Source of the DNA: an uncultured Clostridia bacterium
Lineage (GTDB): Bacteria > Bacillota > Clostridia > Lachnospirales > Lachnospiraceae
Direction: 5' to 3'
Assembly: GCA_947385955.1 (NCBI GenBank)
Contig: CANDNA010000010.1
Location: 28,210-92,209, forward strand
Length of the DNA: 64,000 nucleotides
Every line of letters begins with the position of its first letter. The first letter of the stretch is position 1. Positions 25,307 through 34,597 of this stretch are shown one piece after another. Below the pieces are notes generated by a model. That model searched no databases. It was given only the letters and a program-made list of their open reading frames with translations, and had not been told where the DNA came from. Both the position numbers and the translations under genes were made by a program.

Positions 25307-25574
25307 AAAGATTCCGCTCAGGCAGTGCATCGGCTGTGGGGAGATGAAAGCCAAAAGTGAAATGATGCGTGTGCTGAAAGATGCACAGGGCGGGATCACA
25401 CTGGATACAACAGGCAGGAAAAACGGAAGAGGAGCTTATCTTTGTGTTTCCGAAATGTGCCTGCAGAAAGCAAGAAAGAACAAAGGGCTGGAACGTTCTT
25501 TCAGAATGAGCATTCCGGAGCAGGTTTATGAGAATCTGGAAAAGGAGTTTCAGAGGAACGATTATGAACAATAA
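25290..25574 (+). CDS. ylxR: YlxR-family nucleic-acid-binding protein (RnpM)
   Basis: Only the frame from about 25290 matches the family: KSKKIPLRQCIGCGEMKAKSEMMRV, then GRKNGRGAYLCVSEMC and RSFRMSIPEQVYENLEKEF. This gives about 94 residues starting at 25290 or 25296, inside the end of nusA, so translation is coupled; no strong ribosome-binding site is visible. YlxR proteins bind RNA and have been linked to RNase P in Bacillus (RnpM). The two Cys of CIGC and the GRGAYLC loop are conserved. Any longer upstream extension of the frame is spurious because it runs through nusA. Confidence 0.9.
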   Translation: MPMKSKKIPLRQCIGCGEMKAKSEMMRVLKDAQGGITLDTTGRKNGRGAYLCVSEMCLQKARKNKGLERSFRMSIPEQVYENLEKEFQRNDYEQ

Positions 25575-25872
25575 GGTACTGTCTTTGCTTGGACTTTCGG
25601 CCAGATCCGGGAATCTGGTCAGCGGAGAGTTTATGACGGAGAAGGCCGTAAAAGAGCGGAAAGCCTTTCTCGTCATTGTAAGCTGCGAAGCATCCGGCAA
25701 TACGAAAAAGAAGTTTACAAATATGTGCAGCTTTTATGAAGTGCCTCTGTATTTCTACGGAACGATGGAAGCGTTGGGACACAGTATCGGAAAAGAATTT
25801 CGGGCGTCGGTGGCGGTGACGGACGAAGGATTTGCAAAGAACATCATAAATAAGCTGGAATGTGAAAAATAA
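25564..25872 (+). CDS. ylxQ: L7Ae/L30e-family RNA-binding protein YlxQ
   Basis: The ATG at 25564 overlaps the end of ylxR by 11 bases and follows AGAGGA; about 102 residues. The L7Ae fold is recognisable from the start ([20 protein letters not shown]), [20 protein letters not shown] and the later [12 protein letters not shown]. Homologues bind kink-turn RNAs and ribosomal RNA. It always lies between ylxR and infB in this operon type and does so here (20 bases before infB). Confidence 0.9.
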   Translation: MNNKVLSLLGLSARSGNLVSGEFMTEKAVKERKAFLVIVSCEASGNTKKKFTNMCSFYEVPLYFYGTMEALGHSIGKEFRASVAVTDEGFAKNIINKLECEK

Positions 25873-25892
25873 CGAATACGGAGGTAGTGAGT

Positions 25893-28706
25893 ATGGCGAA
25901 AATAAAAGTACACGAGCTTGCAAAAGAAGTGGATAAACAAAGTAAAGAAGTGATTGCTTTTTTACAGAAGAAAGGAATCGAGGTAAAGGCGGCGCAGAGC
26001 AGTGTGGAGGAAGCGGCAGCCGATATGGTCCGCAAAGAGCTGGGAAAAAAGACTGCCGTACCGGAGCCTGCCGGAGAAGGAAAAACTGCGGAAAAAACAA
26101 AAATAAGTGACGGGCCGAAGCCGGAAGAGAGCGGAAAAGCACCGGCCCGTCCGGAAACGGCCAGAGGGGAGCGCCCCAAACAGGAGCCTGTGAAGAAAAA
26201 GAAAAATATTATTTTTGTCAGCAATCCTCATAACAGCAAGCTGCCCCAGCGTTCCGGTGCATCCGGGAACGGGAATGGGAGCGGGAACGGGAATGGAAAC
26301 CGGCGGGGAAGAAATAATAATAATGATAATATGCGCCGGCCGCTGATCCGGCCGCTGACTCCGCCGTCCCCCACACCGTCTGTGGGACAGATCAAGCCGA
26401 CCAATCCCCCCAAACGCAGTCAGGCGAAAAATCAGGAAACGGCACGTCAGCAGCAGGAGATGACGCCGCAGAAGAACAGTCCCAGAACGCCTGGTATGGA
26501 AGGCAGACAGGACAGGAGAGGGCCGGAGAGGACAGAAAGACCGGAGAGACAGGACAGACAGGATAGGCAGGAGAGAACAGGTGGGAGCACTGATTATAGA
26601 AGCCGTCAGGCGGATAATCGCCCCGGCAGCAACCGTTTTCATAAGGATGCGGGCAATCGTCAGGGCGGCACGGGCCGCGGCAGGAGTTTTGGTGATAGCG
26701 GCCGCTCTGAAAAAGGAAGTGGCAGGGAGGACAATAAATTCAGAAAGCCTCTTGGGGCAAAACCCTTTGCAGCGGAAGCGCCGGTCAAAGACGGAGAAAA
26801 GCACCGTGACGATGAAAAACGCCGTATGAATCAGGAACGTGACAAACGTTCCAAAAAAGATGCGATCTATGAGGATGGCAACGGCAGGAATAAAAACAAA
26901 CCGGGCAGATTTATCAAGCCGGAAAAGAAGGCAGAGGAAAAACAGGAAGAGAAGATCAAGACCATTACGCTGCCGGAGACACTTACCGTGAAAGAACTGG
27001 CGGATAAGATGAAGATTCAGCCGTCAGTCATTGTAAAGAAGCTGTTTTTGCAGGGCCAGGTCGTTACGGTGAACCAGGAAATCAGCTTTGAAACGGCAGA
27101 AGAAATTGCCATTGAATATGAAATTATCTGCGAAAAAGAAGTAAAAGTGGATGTGATCGAAGAACTTCTCCGGGAAGAGGAAGAGGACGAAAAGAACATG
27201 GTAAAACGTCCTCCCGTGATCTGTGTCATGGGGCATGTGGATCACGGTAAAACCTCCCTTTTGGATGCCATCCGTAAAACCAATGTGACAGACCGGGAAG
27301 CAGGCGGTATCACCCAGCACATCGGTGCGTATACTGTCAATATTAAGAATGAGAAAATTACCTTCCTGGATACGCCCGGACATGAAGCATTTACCGCCAT
27401 GCGTATGCGGGGCGCCAATTCCACGGACATTGCCATCCTGGTGGTGGCGGCGGACGACGGTGTGATGCCTCAGACAGTAGAAGCAATCAACCATGCCAAG
27501 GCAGCAGGCATTGAGATCATTGTGGCGGTCAATAAGATCGATAAGCCGGGCGCCAACATTGACAGAGTAAAGCAGGAACTGACCGAGCATGAGCTGATTC
27601 CGGTGGATTGGGGCGGAAGTACCGAGTTTGTACCGGTATCTGCCAAGTCCGGGGAAGGGATTGAAACCTTGCTGGAAACGATCCTTCTGACTGCGGAGAT
27701 TCTGGAGCTGAAGGCAAATCCCAGGCGCCAGGCAAGGGGCCTTGTGATCGAGGCGGAGCTGGACAGGGGCCGGGGCCCGGTGGCTACCGTACTGGTACAG
27801 AAGGGTATGCTGCATGTGGGTGACTTTATTTCCGCAGGTTCCAGCCACGGCAAGGTAAGGGCTATGATTGACGATAAGGGACGGAGAGTCAAAGAGGCCG
27901 GACCGTCCACCCCTGTGGAGATACTGGGCCTTTCCGATGTACCCAATGCAGGAGAAATCTTCATTGCCCATGAGAATGATAAGACAGCCAAATCCTATGC
28001 GGAAACCTATCTGGCACAGAACAAGGAAAAGAAGCTGGAAGAAACCAAATCCAAAATGTCCCTGGACGATCTGTTCAGCCAGATTCAGGCCGGCAATCTG
28101 AAGGAACTGAATCTGATCATCAAGGCGGATGTACAGGGCAGCGTGGAGGCTGTGAAGCAGAGCCTGCTGAAACTGACCAATGAAGAGGTTGTGGTAAAAT
28201 GTATCCACGGCGGCGTAGGCGCCATCAACGAGTCGGATGTGACGCTGGCATCGGCTTCCAATGCCATCATCATCGGCTTTAATATCCGTCCGGATGCCAC
28301 AGCCAAAACGATTGCAGAGCGGGAAGGTGTGGACATCAGGCTGTATAAGGTGATCTATCAGGCCATTGAGGATGTGGAAGCGGCAATGAAGGGGATGCTG
28401 GATCCTGTGTTTGAAGAAAAGGTGATCGGTCATGCCGAGGTGCGTCAGTTGTTCCGTGCTTCCGCAGTGGGCAATATTGCAGGCTCCTATGTACTGGACG
28501 GTGTGTTCCAGAGAGGCTGCAAGATTCGGATTACCAGAGAAGGGAAGCAGATTTTCGAAGGAAATCTGGCATCCTTGAAGCGGTTTAAAGATGATGTCAA
28601 AGAAGTCAGGGCCGGATTTGAATGCGGTCTTGTGTTTGAGGGCTTTGACCAGATGCAGGAGCTGGATATCGTAGAGGCTTATATCATGGTGGAAGTACCC
28701 AGATAG
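25893..28706 (+). CDS. infB: Translation initiation factor IF-2
   Basis: GTPase that places initiator tRNA on the 30S subunit. ATG 25893 is eight bases after GGAGG; 937 residues. The N-terminal IF2N subdomain ([11 protein letters not shown]) is followed by about 300 residues of low-complexity linker: Lys/Glu, Asn/Gly ([12 protein letters not shown]) and Arg/Gln/Asp/Glu repeats ([11 protein letters not shown]). A second IF2N element precedes the G domain, with GHVDHGKTS near 447, DTPGHEAF and NKIDKP. Domains II to IV follow, including [11 protein letters not shown]. The linker length varies widely in this protein and is not a defect. Confidence 0.97.
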   Translation: MAKIKVHELAKEVDKQSKEVIAFLQKKGIEVKAAQSSVEEAAADMVRKELGKKTAVPEPAGEGKTAEKTKISDGPKPEESGKAPARPETARGERPKQEPVKKKKNIIFVSNPHNSKLPQRSGASGNGNGSGNGNGNRRGRNNNNDNMRRPLIRPLTPPSPTPSVGQIKPTNPPKRSQAKNQETARQQQEMTPQKNSPRTPGMEGRQDRRGPERTERPERQDRQDRQERTGGSTDYRSRQADNRPGSNRFHKDAGNRQGGTGRGRSFGDSGRSEKGSGREDNKFRKPLGAKPFAAEAPVKDGEKHRDDEKRRMNQERDKRSKKDAIYEDGNGRNKNKPGRFIKPEKKAEEKQEEKIKTITLPETLTVKELADKMKIQPSVIVKKLFLQGQVVTVNQEISFETAEEIAIEYEIICEKEVKVDVIEELLREEEEDEKNMVKRPPVICVMGHVDHGKTSLLDAIRKTNVTDREAGGITQHIGAYTVNIKNEKITFLDTPGHEAFTAMRMRGANSTDIAILVVAADDGVMPQTVEAINHAKAAGIEIIVAVNKIDKPGANIDRVKQELTEHELIPVDWGGSTEFVPVSAKSGEGIETLLETILLTAEILELKANPRRQARGLVIEAELDRGRGPVATVLVQKGMLHVGDFISAGSSHGKVRAMIDDKGRRVKEAGPSTPVEILGLSDVPNAGEIFIAHENDKTAKSYAETYLAQNKEKKLEETKSKMSLDDLFSQIQAGNLKELNLIIKADVQGSVEAVKQSLLKLTNEEVVVKCIHGGVGAINESDVTLASASNAIIIGFNIRPDATAKTIAEREGVDIRLYKVIYQAIEDVEAAMKGMLDPVFEEKVIGHAEVRQLFRASAVGNIAGSYVLDGVFQRGCKIRITREGKQIFEGNLASLKRFKDDVKEVRAGFECGLVFEGFDQMQELDIVEAYIMVEVPR

Positions 28707-28725
28707 ACAGAAAGTAAGGAATAGA

Positions 28726-29115
28726 ATGAGAAAAAACAGTATTAAAAATACAAGGATCAACGGTGAGGTACAGAGAGTGCTGGCGGATATTATCCGCAGT
28801 CAGATCAAAGATCCCCGTATCGCACCGCTGACTTCGGTGGTATCGGTGGAGGTAGCGCCGGATCTTAAGACCTGCAAAGCGTGGATCAGCGTGCTGGGAG
28901 ATGAAAAAACAGCAGCGGATACGCTGGAGGGCCTGACCAGTGCGGAAGGCTTTATCCGGACGAAGCTGGCCAGAGAGCTGAATCTGCGTTATACACCGGA
29001 TCTGCGGTTTATTATGGACCAGTCCATTGCCTATGGCGTTTCCATGTCCAGAAAAATCGAAGAAGTGAACCGGAATTTGAACAGAGAGAACGGGGAAGAG
29101 GACTTGTCGGAATAG
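28726..29115 (+). CDS. rbfA: Ribosome-binding factor A
   Basis: RbfA is a late 30S assembly factor. The 129-residue protein has the KH-type fold with typical motifs: RINGEVQRVLADIIR, IKDPRIAPLTSVVSVEVAPDLK, AWISVLG and LNLRYTPDLRFIMDQSI. It starts 19 bases after infB and ends with an acidic tail. Neighbours before and after are the standard ones. Confidence 0.96.
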   Translation: MRKNSIKNTRINGEVQRVLADIIRSQIKDPRIAPLTSVVSVEVAPDLKTCKAWISVLGDEKTAADTLEGLTSAEGFIRTKLARELNLRYTPDLRFIMDQSIAYGVSMSRKIEEVNRNLNRENGEEDLSE

Positions 29116-29154
29116 CCTGTACAGGGAATCGACAGCCCGGAAGAAAGGGGTAGT

Positions 29155-30114
29155 ATGTTTCAGTTATCAGAAGAGATAAAAGGGGCAAAGACAATTGGAA
29201 TAGGCGGCCATATCCGGCCGGACGGCGACTGCGTGGGCTCCTGTATGGCACTGTATCTGTATTTGAAAAAATGTGCGGCGCCGGGTACTGAAGTATCCGT
29301 TTATCTGGAGTCTGTTCCTGATATTTTTGATGAGATAGCGGGTGTTTCCGAGATACAAAAGGCAGAAGCGGCAGAAGCGCCGGAGGTATTTTTTGCACTG
29401 GACTGTGAAAGCAGCAGGCTGGGCGATGCGCAGCGGCTGTTTGAGGGGGCCGGGAAGCGGATCAACATTGACCATCATATCAGCAATCAGGGATGCGGGA
29501 TGGTCAATTATGTGGATCCACAGGCCAGTTCCACCAGTGAGCTGGTATACCGGCTGCTGGATCATACCCGGATGGATGCGGAGATTGCAAAGGCCGTTTA
29601 CATCGGTATGATTCATGATACCGGGGTGTTCCAGTATTCCAATACATCGCCGGAAACACTGCGGGCGGCGGCTGATCTGATCGGTTATGGGTTTGATTTT
29701 TCCGGCCTGATTGAAAGGACATTTTATGAAAAAACCTATGTGCAGGATCAGATTATGGGCCGGGCACTGCTGGAAAGCATTTTATTCCTTCACGGCAAAT
29801 GTATTGTCAGTGCCGTGGACCGGAAGCTGATGCAGTTTTACCATGCCACTCCCCAGGATCTGGACGGCATTGTCAGCCTGCTGAGAAATACGAGAGGTGT
29901 GGAATGTGCCATTTTTATGTATGAGACAGACATTATGCAGTATAAAGTCAGCCTGCGTTCCACCGATAAAGTGGATGTGGCAAAAATCGCTTCCTATTTT
30001 GGAGGCGGAGGGCATAAAAAGGCGGCAGGCTGTATGATGTCCGGTACGTTTCATGATGTGGTCAACAATCTGTCTTTACATATTGAGAAGCAGTTACAAG
30101 AGGAAGAGAAGTGA
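29155..30114 (+). CDS. nrnA: DHH/DHHA1-family phosphoesterase (NrnA-type nanoRNase / pAp phosphatase)
   Basis: 319 residues. The DHH domain shows HIRPDGDCVGS (metal ligands), ALDCESSRLGD and INIDHHISNQG (D106-H107-H108), then GMIHDTGVFQYS. The DHHA1 domain carries FGGGGHKKAAGCMMSG near the end. NrnA degrades 2- to 5-mer RNAs and dephosphorylates 3'-phosphoadenosine 5'-phosphate; related GdpP-like enzymes cleave cyclic-di-AMP, but GdpP is longer and membrane-bound, so NrnA is the better fit. Its GTGA end overlaps the truB start by four bases, matching the usual rbfA-nrnA-truB-ribF order. Confidence 0.9.
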   Translation: MFQLSEEIKGAKTIGIGGHIRPDGDCVGSCMALYLYLKKCAAPGTEVSVYLESVPDIFDEIAGVSEIQKAEAAEAPEVFFALDCESSRLGDAQRLFEGAGKRINIDHHISNQGCGMVNYVDPQASSTSELVYRLLDHTRMDAEIAKAVYIGMIHDTGVFQYSNTSPETLRAAADLIGYGFDFSGLIERTFYEKTYVQDQIMGRALLESILFLHGKCIVSAVDRKLMQFYHATPQDLDGIVSLLRNTRGVECAIFMYETDIMQYKVSLRSTDKVDVAKIASYFGGGGHKKAAGCMMSGTFHDVVNNLSLHIEKQLQEEEK

Positions 30115-31052
30115 AAACGGAGAAAACCGTACAAAACGGAGTCATCAATGTATATAAAGAAAGGGGTTACACTTCCCATGATGTGGTAGCCCGGCTCCGG
30201 GGGATTCTGAAACAGAAAAAGATAGGGCATACAGGTACGCTGGATCCGGAAGCGGAGGGGGTGCTTCCCGTATGCCTGGGCAATGCCACCAGGCTCTGCG
30301 GTATGCTGACAGATCAGGACAAAGAGTACCGGGCAGAACTTTTGCTGGGGGTGACAACGGATACTCAGGATATGACCGGTCAGGTGCTTGCCAGAAAGGA
30401 AGTCTGTGTCACCGGAGAAGAGACCCAAAAGGCTGTTATGGGATTTCTGGGGACTTATGAGCAGCTTCCGCCCATGTATTCTGCCTGCAAGGTGGATGGG
30501 AAGCGTTTGTATGAGCTGGCAAGAGAAGGAAAAGAAGTGGAACGCAGGAAACGGCCTGTGACCATTCATGAGTTGGAGATCTGCTCCATAGAGCTGCCCA
30601 GGGTCAGGCTGCGTGTGGTCTGTTCCAAAGGAACTTATATCAGGACACTGTGCCATGACATCGGAGAACGACTGGGCTGCGGCGGCACTATGGCAGGCCT
30701 TGTCCGTACCCGTGTGGACCGGTTCACACTGGATCAGGCAAAACGGCTGGATGAAATCGAAGATGCGGTAAAGGCCGGTGAAGCCGGCAGTCTGATCCTG
30801 CCTGTGGAGGAGATGTTTTCCGCCCTGCCGGTGATCAGGGTTAAAGAGGGGGATACATCGGCTGTCCGCAACGGAAACCCGTTGTTTCTGCGGCAGATCA
30901 CCGGGAAATCCGGGTGGCTGGACAAAGAACAGGTAAGAATACATGATTCACAGGGGAGATTTTACGGAATCTATGAATTTCAGGTCATGAAGGGCAGGTT
31001 TGTACCTGTTAAGATGTTTCTGCCCTCTGCATCTGAGGTTTCCCGGGAATAA
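30111..31052 (+). CDS. truB: tRNA pseudouridine(55) synthase
   Basis: TruB makes the pseudouridine at position 55 of the tRNA T-loop. GTG start at 30111 overlaps the nrnA stop; GAGGAAG is upstream. The protein has 313 residues. Motif I is INVYKERGYTSHDVV; the catalytic aspartate is D45 in HTGTLDPEAEGVLPV; further motifs are QLPPMYSACKVDGKRLYELAR and VVCSKGTYIRTLCHDIG. A C-terminal PUA-like extension is present. It is followed 13 bases later by ribF. Confidence 0.96.
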   Translation: MKTEKTVQNGVINVYKERGYTSHDVVARLRGILKQKKIGHTGTLDPEAEGVLPVCLGNATRLCGMLTDQDKEYRAELLLGVTTDTQDMTGQVLARKEVCVTGEETQKAVMGFLGTYEQLPPMYSACKVDGKRLYELAREGKEVERRKRPVTIHELEICSIELPRVRLRVVCSKGTYIRTLCHDIGERLGCGGTMAGLVRTRVDRFTLDQAKRLDEIEDAVKAGEAGSLILPVEEMFSALPVIRVKEGDTSAVRNGNPLFLRQITGKSGWLDKEQVRIHDSQGRFYGIYEFQVMKGRFVPVKMFLPSASEVSRE

Positions 31053-31065
31053 AGAAGGAGATACC

Positions 31066-31989
31066 ATGCGGCTGATACAGGGCAGTACAGATTTTTGTCT
31101 GGAGCAGGCATGCGCAGTTGCCATCGGAAAATTTGACGGTATTCACAGAGGACACCAGGTGCTGCTGTCGCATATATTGGAAAAAAAGAAAAGCGGGCTG
31201 TGCAGTGCGGTGTTTACCTTTGATCCGCCGCCGGCGGTGTTTTTCGGCAGGGGAAAGGTGCGGGAGCTGACCACACGGGAGGAAAAACGCAGGATTTTTC
31301 AGCGGCTGGGAGTGGATGTGCTGATTGAATTTCCTCTGAGGGCGGAGACGGCAGCCATATCGCCGTCCGCTTTTATTGAGGACATTCTGGTCCGCAGGAT
31401 GCACGCGGCTTATGTGGCAGCCGGAACGGATGTTACTTTCGGGGCCGGAGGCCTGGGGGACGGCACCATGCTGGCAGCCTGTGGAAAGCGCCTGGGATTT
31501 GCAGTGGAAGTGATCGATAAAGTCCGTGCAGACGGCAGGGAGATCAGCTCCAGCCGGATCCGCAGGGCATTGGAGGCAGGAGAGATGGAGCAGGTAACCC
31601 GGCTGATCGGGTTTCCCTACAGTGTAACCGGGACCGTGGTGCACGGGAGGCGGCTGGGCAGGACCATCGGGATGCCCACAGTCAATCTGCTGCCGCCGGG
31701 GGACAAGCTGCTGCCGCCCAGAGGCGTATATTTTTCCAATGTTTCCTATGGCGGAAATCATTACAAAAGTATTACCAATATTGGCTGTAAACCTACGGTC
31801 AGTAACGAGCGGGTGATGGGCGTGGAAACGTATCTGTATGATTTTGATGAGGAGATATACGGCAGGGAGATTACCGTCAATCTGCTTGGGTTTAAGCGGC
31901 CTGAAATGAAGTTTCATTCAGTGGAAGAACTGAAGAGACAGATGGAAAAGGATATTGCAGAAGGGAAAATGGTAAATTGGTACTTGTAA
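31066..31989 (+). CDS. ribF: Bifunctional riboflavin kinase / FAD synthetase
   Basis: Makes FMN from riboflavin and FAD from FMN. ATG 31066 is five bases after AAGAAGGAG; the frame is open further upstream but overlaps truB. 307 residues. The N-terminal nucleotidyltransferase has IGKFDGIHRGHQVLL and the ISSSRIR motif. The C-terminal kinase domain has GRTIGMPTVNL and RGVYFSNV. This ends the operon that began at rimP. No FMN riboswitch is visible upstream, as expected for ribF inside this operon. Confidence 0.95.
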   Translation: MRLIQGSTDFCLEQACAVAIGKFDGIHRGHQVLLSHILEKKKSGLCSAVFTFDPPPAVFFGRGKVRELTTREEKRRIFQRLGVDVLIEFPLRAETAAISPSAFIEDILVRRMHAAYVAAGTDVTFGAGGLGDGTMLAACGKRLGFAVEVIDKVRADGREISSSRIRRALEAGEMEQVTRLIGFPYSVTGTVVHGRRLGRTIGMPTVNLLPPGDKLLPPRGVYFSNVSYGGNHYKSITNIGCKPTVSNERVMGVETYLYDFDEEIYGREITVNLLGFKRPEMKFHSVEELKRQMEKDIAEGKMVNWYL

Positions 31990-32059
31990 CTTTGTTTCTT
32001 ATCACGTACAATAATGTAGGGATTGCATGATCCAGCGATAAAACGAAGGGGTACATAAG

Positions 32060-33724
32060 ATGAATGCTTCAGTACTGTTATCTATGGCAGGCGGGCTTGG
32101 CCTGTTTTTGTTTGGTATGAAACTCATGAGTGAGGGCATTGAAAAAGCAGCCGGTGCAAAATTGAGGGGAATCCTTGAATTTTTTACCACCAACCGCTTT
32201 ACAGGGATGCTGGTGGGCATTGTCTTTACTGCCGTGATCCAGTCTTCCAGTGCCTGTACGGTCATGGTAGTCAGTTTTGTAAATTCCGGCCTGATGAATC
32301 TGTATCAGGCTGCAGGCGTGATTTTAGGTGCCAATATCGGTACAACAGTTACTTCTCAGCTTGTGTCTTTTAACTTATCCGAAATTGCTCCGGTATTTTT
32401 GCTTGGCGGCGTGATTGCCGTTATGTTTGTAAAAAATAATAGAATCAAAAAGATCGGCGAGATCGTTCTGGGTTTCGGCGTACTGTTTATGGGTCTGTCC
32501 GGTATGTCAGGCGCGATGGCGGGCTTAAAGGAAGATCCGACAATCGTACATCTGTTTGCTTCCCTTACCAGCCCTTTTCTGGCAGTGCTGCTGGGAACGG
32601 TGGTGACAACGGTGATCCAGAGTTCTTCCGTGACAGTCAGCATTATCCTTCTGATGGCAAATCAGGGGCTTTTGGGACTGCCGATCTGTATGTATATTAT
32701 GCTGGGCTGCAACATCGGCGCCTGTGCATCGGCCACTCTGGCCAGTCTGGCCGGCAAAAAGGATGCCAAACGGGCAGCCATGATCCATCTTCTGTTTAAT
32801 GTGGTGGGGACGATTATTTTTTACGTGATTTTTCTGGTGGCGGTGGAGCCTATTGTGGATATCTTTAACAGTATTTCCGGCGGCAATCCGGGGCGATGTG
32901 TGGCAAATGCCCATACCATCATCAAGATCCTGCAGGTAGTGCTGTTGTTCCCCTTCTCCGGCCTGCTGGTTAAGATGACTTATTTCCTTGTACCGGGAGA
33001 TGACAAGAAAGTGGGGTATCGGGACAGCTTTCAGCTCAAGTACATTGGGGATAAGGTGGTGTTCAATCCGGCTACAGCAGTGGTAGAGGTTATCAAGGAG
33101 ATTGAACGGATGGCGGATCTTGCCAGTGAAAATCTGAACCGGGCGATGAATGCACTGATTACACTGGATGATGAGGATATTGAAGAGGTGTATGCGGTAG
33201 AGAAAAACATTAACTTTTTAAACCATGCCATCACCAATTATCTGGTTAAGATCAATCAGACCACACTGCCGATTGAAGATCTGAAAAGTATCGGGGCCCT
33301 GTTCCATGTGGTCAATGATATTGAGCGGATCGGGGATCATGCGGAGAATGTGGCGGATTCTGCCCGCCAGCGAAAAGAAAAGGGAACCAGTTTCAGCCGG
33401 GATGCCCAGAATGAGCTGGGGGAGATGCTGGAGATGGTCAATAAAATCGTAAGATATTCCATAGATATGTTTGCCAGAAGCAACGAAGAACATATGGATG
33501 AAATCATAGAGCTGGAAGATGCTATAGATGAAAAAGAGCGGGAGCTGCAGCAGCTCCATGTGGAACGTTTGACGAAAAACGAGTGTACGCCGGAAGCCGG
33601 TATGCTGTTTTCTGATGTTGTATCCGGTCTGGAACGGGTATCGGACCATGCCACCAATATTGCCTTTGCAATTCTGCGTAGTGACAGTGACGATGCCGAA
33701 GAGAAAAAAACGGCAACGGCATAG
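32060..33724 (+). CDS. Na/Pi cotransporter family protein with PhoU-like C-terminal domain
   Basis: 554 residues. The membrane half contains two inverted Na/Pi-cotransporter (PF02690-type) repeats, each with the signature QSSS: AVIQSSSACTVMVV and TVIQSSSVTVSIILL. About nine hydrophobic segments lie in residues 1-315. The C-terminal half (about 335-540) is helical and PhoU-like (EIERMADLASENL; VNDIERIGDHAENVA; RVSDHATNIAFAI). Homologues (NptA/YjbB type) move phosphate, in some cases outward, driven by sodium. AAGGGG precedes the ATG. It stands alone between ribF and a terminator. Confidence 0.92.
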   Translation: MNASVLLSMAGGLGLFLFGMKLMSEGIEKAAGAKLRGILEFFTTNRFTGMLVGIVFTAVIQSSSACTVMVVSFVNSGLMNLYQAAGVILGANIGTTVTSQLVSFNLSEIAPVFLLGGVIAVMFVKNNRIKKIGEIVLGFGVLFMGLSGMSGAMAGLKEDPTIVHLFASLTSPFLAVLLGTVVTTVIQSSSVTVSIILLMANQGLLGLPICMYIMLGCNIGACASATLASLAGKKDAKRAAMIHLLFNVVGTIIFYVIFLVAVEPIVDIFNSISGGNPGRCVANAHTIIKILQVVLLFPFSGLLVKMTYFLVPGDDKKVGYRDSFQLKYIGDKVVFNPATAVVEVIKEIERMADLASENLNRAMNALITLDDEDIEEVYAVEKNINFLNHAITNYLVKINQTTLPIEDLKSIGALFHVVNDIERIGDHAENVADSARQRKEKGTSFSRDAQNELGEMLEMVNKIVRYSIDMFARSNEEHMDEIIELEDAIDEKERELQQLHVERLTKNECTPEAGMLFSDVVSGLERVSDHATNIAFAILRSDSDDAEEKKTATA

Positions 33725-33738
33725 GATATGCACAGTGC

Positions 33739-33775
33739 AGGCACCTGTTTGAAACGGGTGCCTTTCTGCATTTTC
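33739..33775 (+). terminator. Terminator after the Na/Pi transporter
   Basis: AGGCACC (33739-33745) pairs with GGTGCCT (33757-33763), with outer TGCAG/CTGCA support; TTT and then TTTT follow. Moderately strong. Confidence 0.6.
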
Positions 33776-33816
33776 GGTCTGTGGCAAAATTAGCAGATTC
33801 CAAATCAGAAATGACA

Positions 33817-33845
33817 TTGATGGACATAAAAAACTTCTTTATAAT
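33817..33845 (+). promoter_or_regulatory. Sigma-A promoter of the LytTR two-component operon
   Basis: -35 TTGATG (33817-33822), 17-base spacer, consensus -10 TATAAT (33840-33845). The leader of about 47 bases ends in AAAGGG followed by a T-tract just before the start codon. Confidence 0.75.
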
Positions 33846-33898
33846 CAGGAATGTCGGTTTACTTGGGAAGAAATGACTGAAATGAAAGGGCTTTTTTT

Positions 33899-34597
33899 AT
33901 GAAAATTGCGATATGTGACGATTGCCGTCAGGATGCCGTGCAGCTACAGAATATGTTAAGCGGTATGCATGATACCAGATTGTATCAAAGCGCGGAGCAG
34001 CTTTTGGCGGATGTAAAAGACGACAGAGTTCATTATGATTTGTATTTGCTGGATATTTACCTGGAGGTTATGGATGGGATCGAGCTGGCAAAACAGCTCC
34101 GGCAGATGGACGAGTATGGGGCAGTCTGCTTTATTTCCTCCAGTGACGCGTTTTACCGGGAGGCATATGATCTGTATGCGGTGCAGTATCTTTTGAAGCC
34201 GATACAGCCCGGGGATATCAGTAAATTACTGGAGAGGGTTTCCAAAGACATTGTCAGGAACAGAGAGCTTTCCCTGTATTTTAAATGGCGGGGGAAGATC
34301 GGCTCCATACCGTATAATAAGATTCTGTATGTCAGCAGCAGAGGCCATACGCTTTTTATCCACTGCCGGGACGGTTCGGTGCAGGAATGTACCGGCAGGC
34401 TGGATGAGATCGCAGAGCGGGTATCGGACGGCGTATTCTGCCGCTGTCATCAGAGTTATCTGGCCAATATGCATTATGCGGATAACCTGGAGGGCAGTGA
34501 GCTGGTGGTGGCCGGTTTGAGCATTCCGGTTTCCAGGCGTTATTTCGCAGATGTGAAAAAACGATACCAGGAGATTTTGTTTGAGGAGATGGATTGA
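33899..34597 (+). CDS. LytTR-family response regulator
   Basis: 232 residues: a receiver (ICDDCRQDA; D52 in LLDIYLEVMDG; K near YLLKP) and a C-terminal LytTR DNA-binding domain (IPYNKILYVSSRGHTLFIHCRDG; FCRCHQSYLANM; GLSIPVSRRYFADVKKRY). LytTR regulators such as AgrA bind direct-repeat sites in promoters. The gene shares its stop with the start of a GHKL sensor kinase gene (TGATG), the standard pair. No peptide pheromone or AgrB gene is next to it, so the cue is unknown. Confidence 0.94.
   Translation: MKIAICDDCRQDAVQLQNMLSGMHDTRLYQSAEQLLADVKDDRVHYDLYLLDIYLEVMDGIELAKQLRQMDEYGAVCFISSSDAFYREAYDLYAVQYLLKPIQPGDISKLLERVSKDIVRNRELSLYFKWRGKIGSIPYNKILYVSSRGHTLFIHCRDGSVQECTGRLDEIAERVSDGVFCRCHQSYLANMHYADNLEGSELVVAGLSIPVSRRYFADVKKRYQEILFEEMD

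Noticed and set aside
26161..26880. Low-complexity repeats in infB as a repeat element
   Set aside because: They encode the normally variable, disordered IF-2 linker and remain in frame.
27024..28760. A 578-codon minus-strand open frame
   Set aside because: Antisense of infB, whose GTPase motifs are complete on the + strand.
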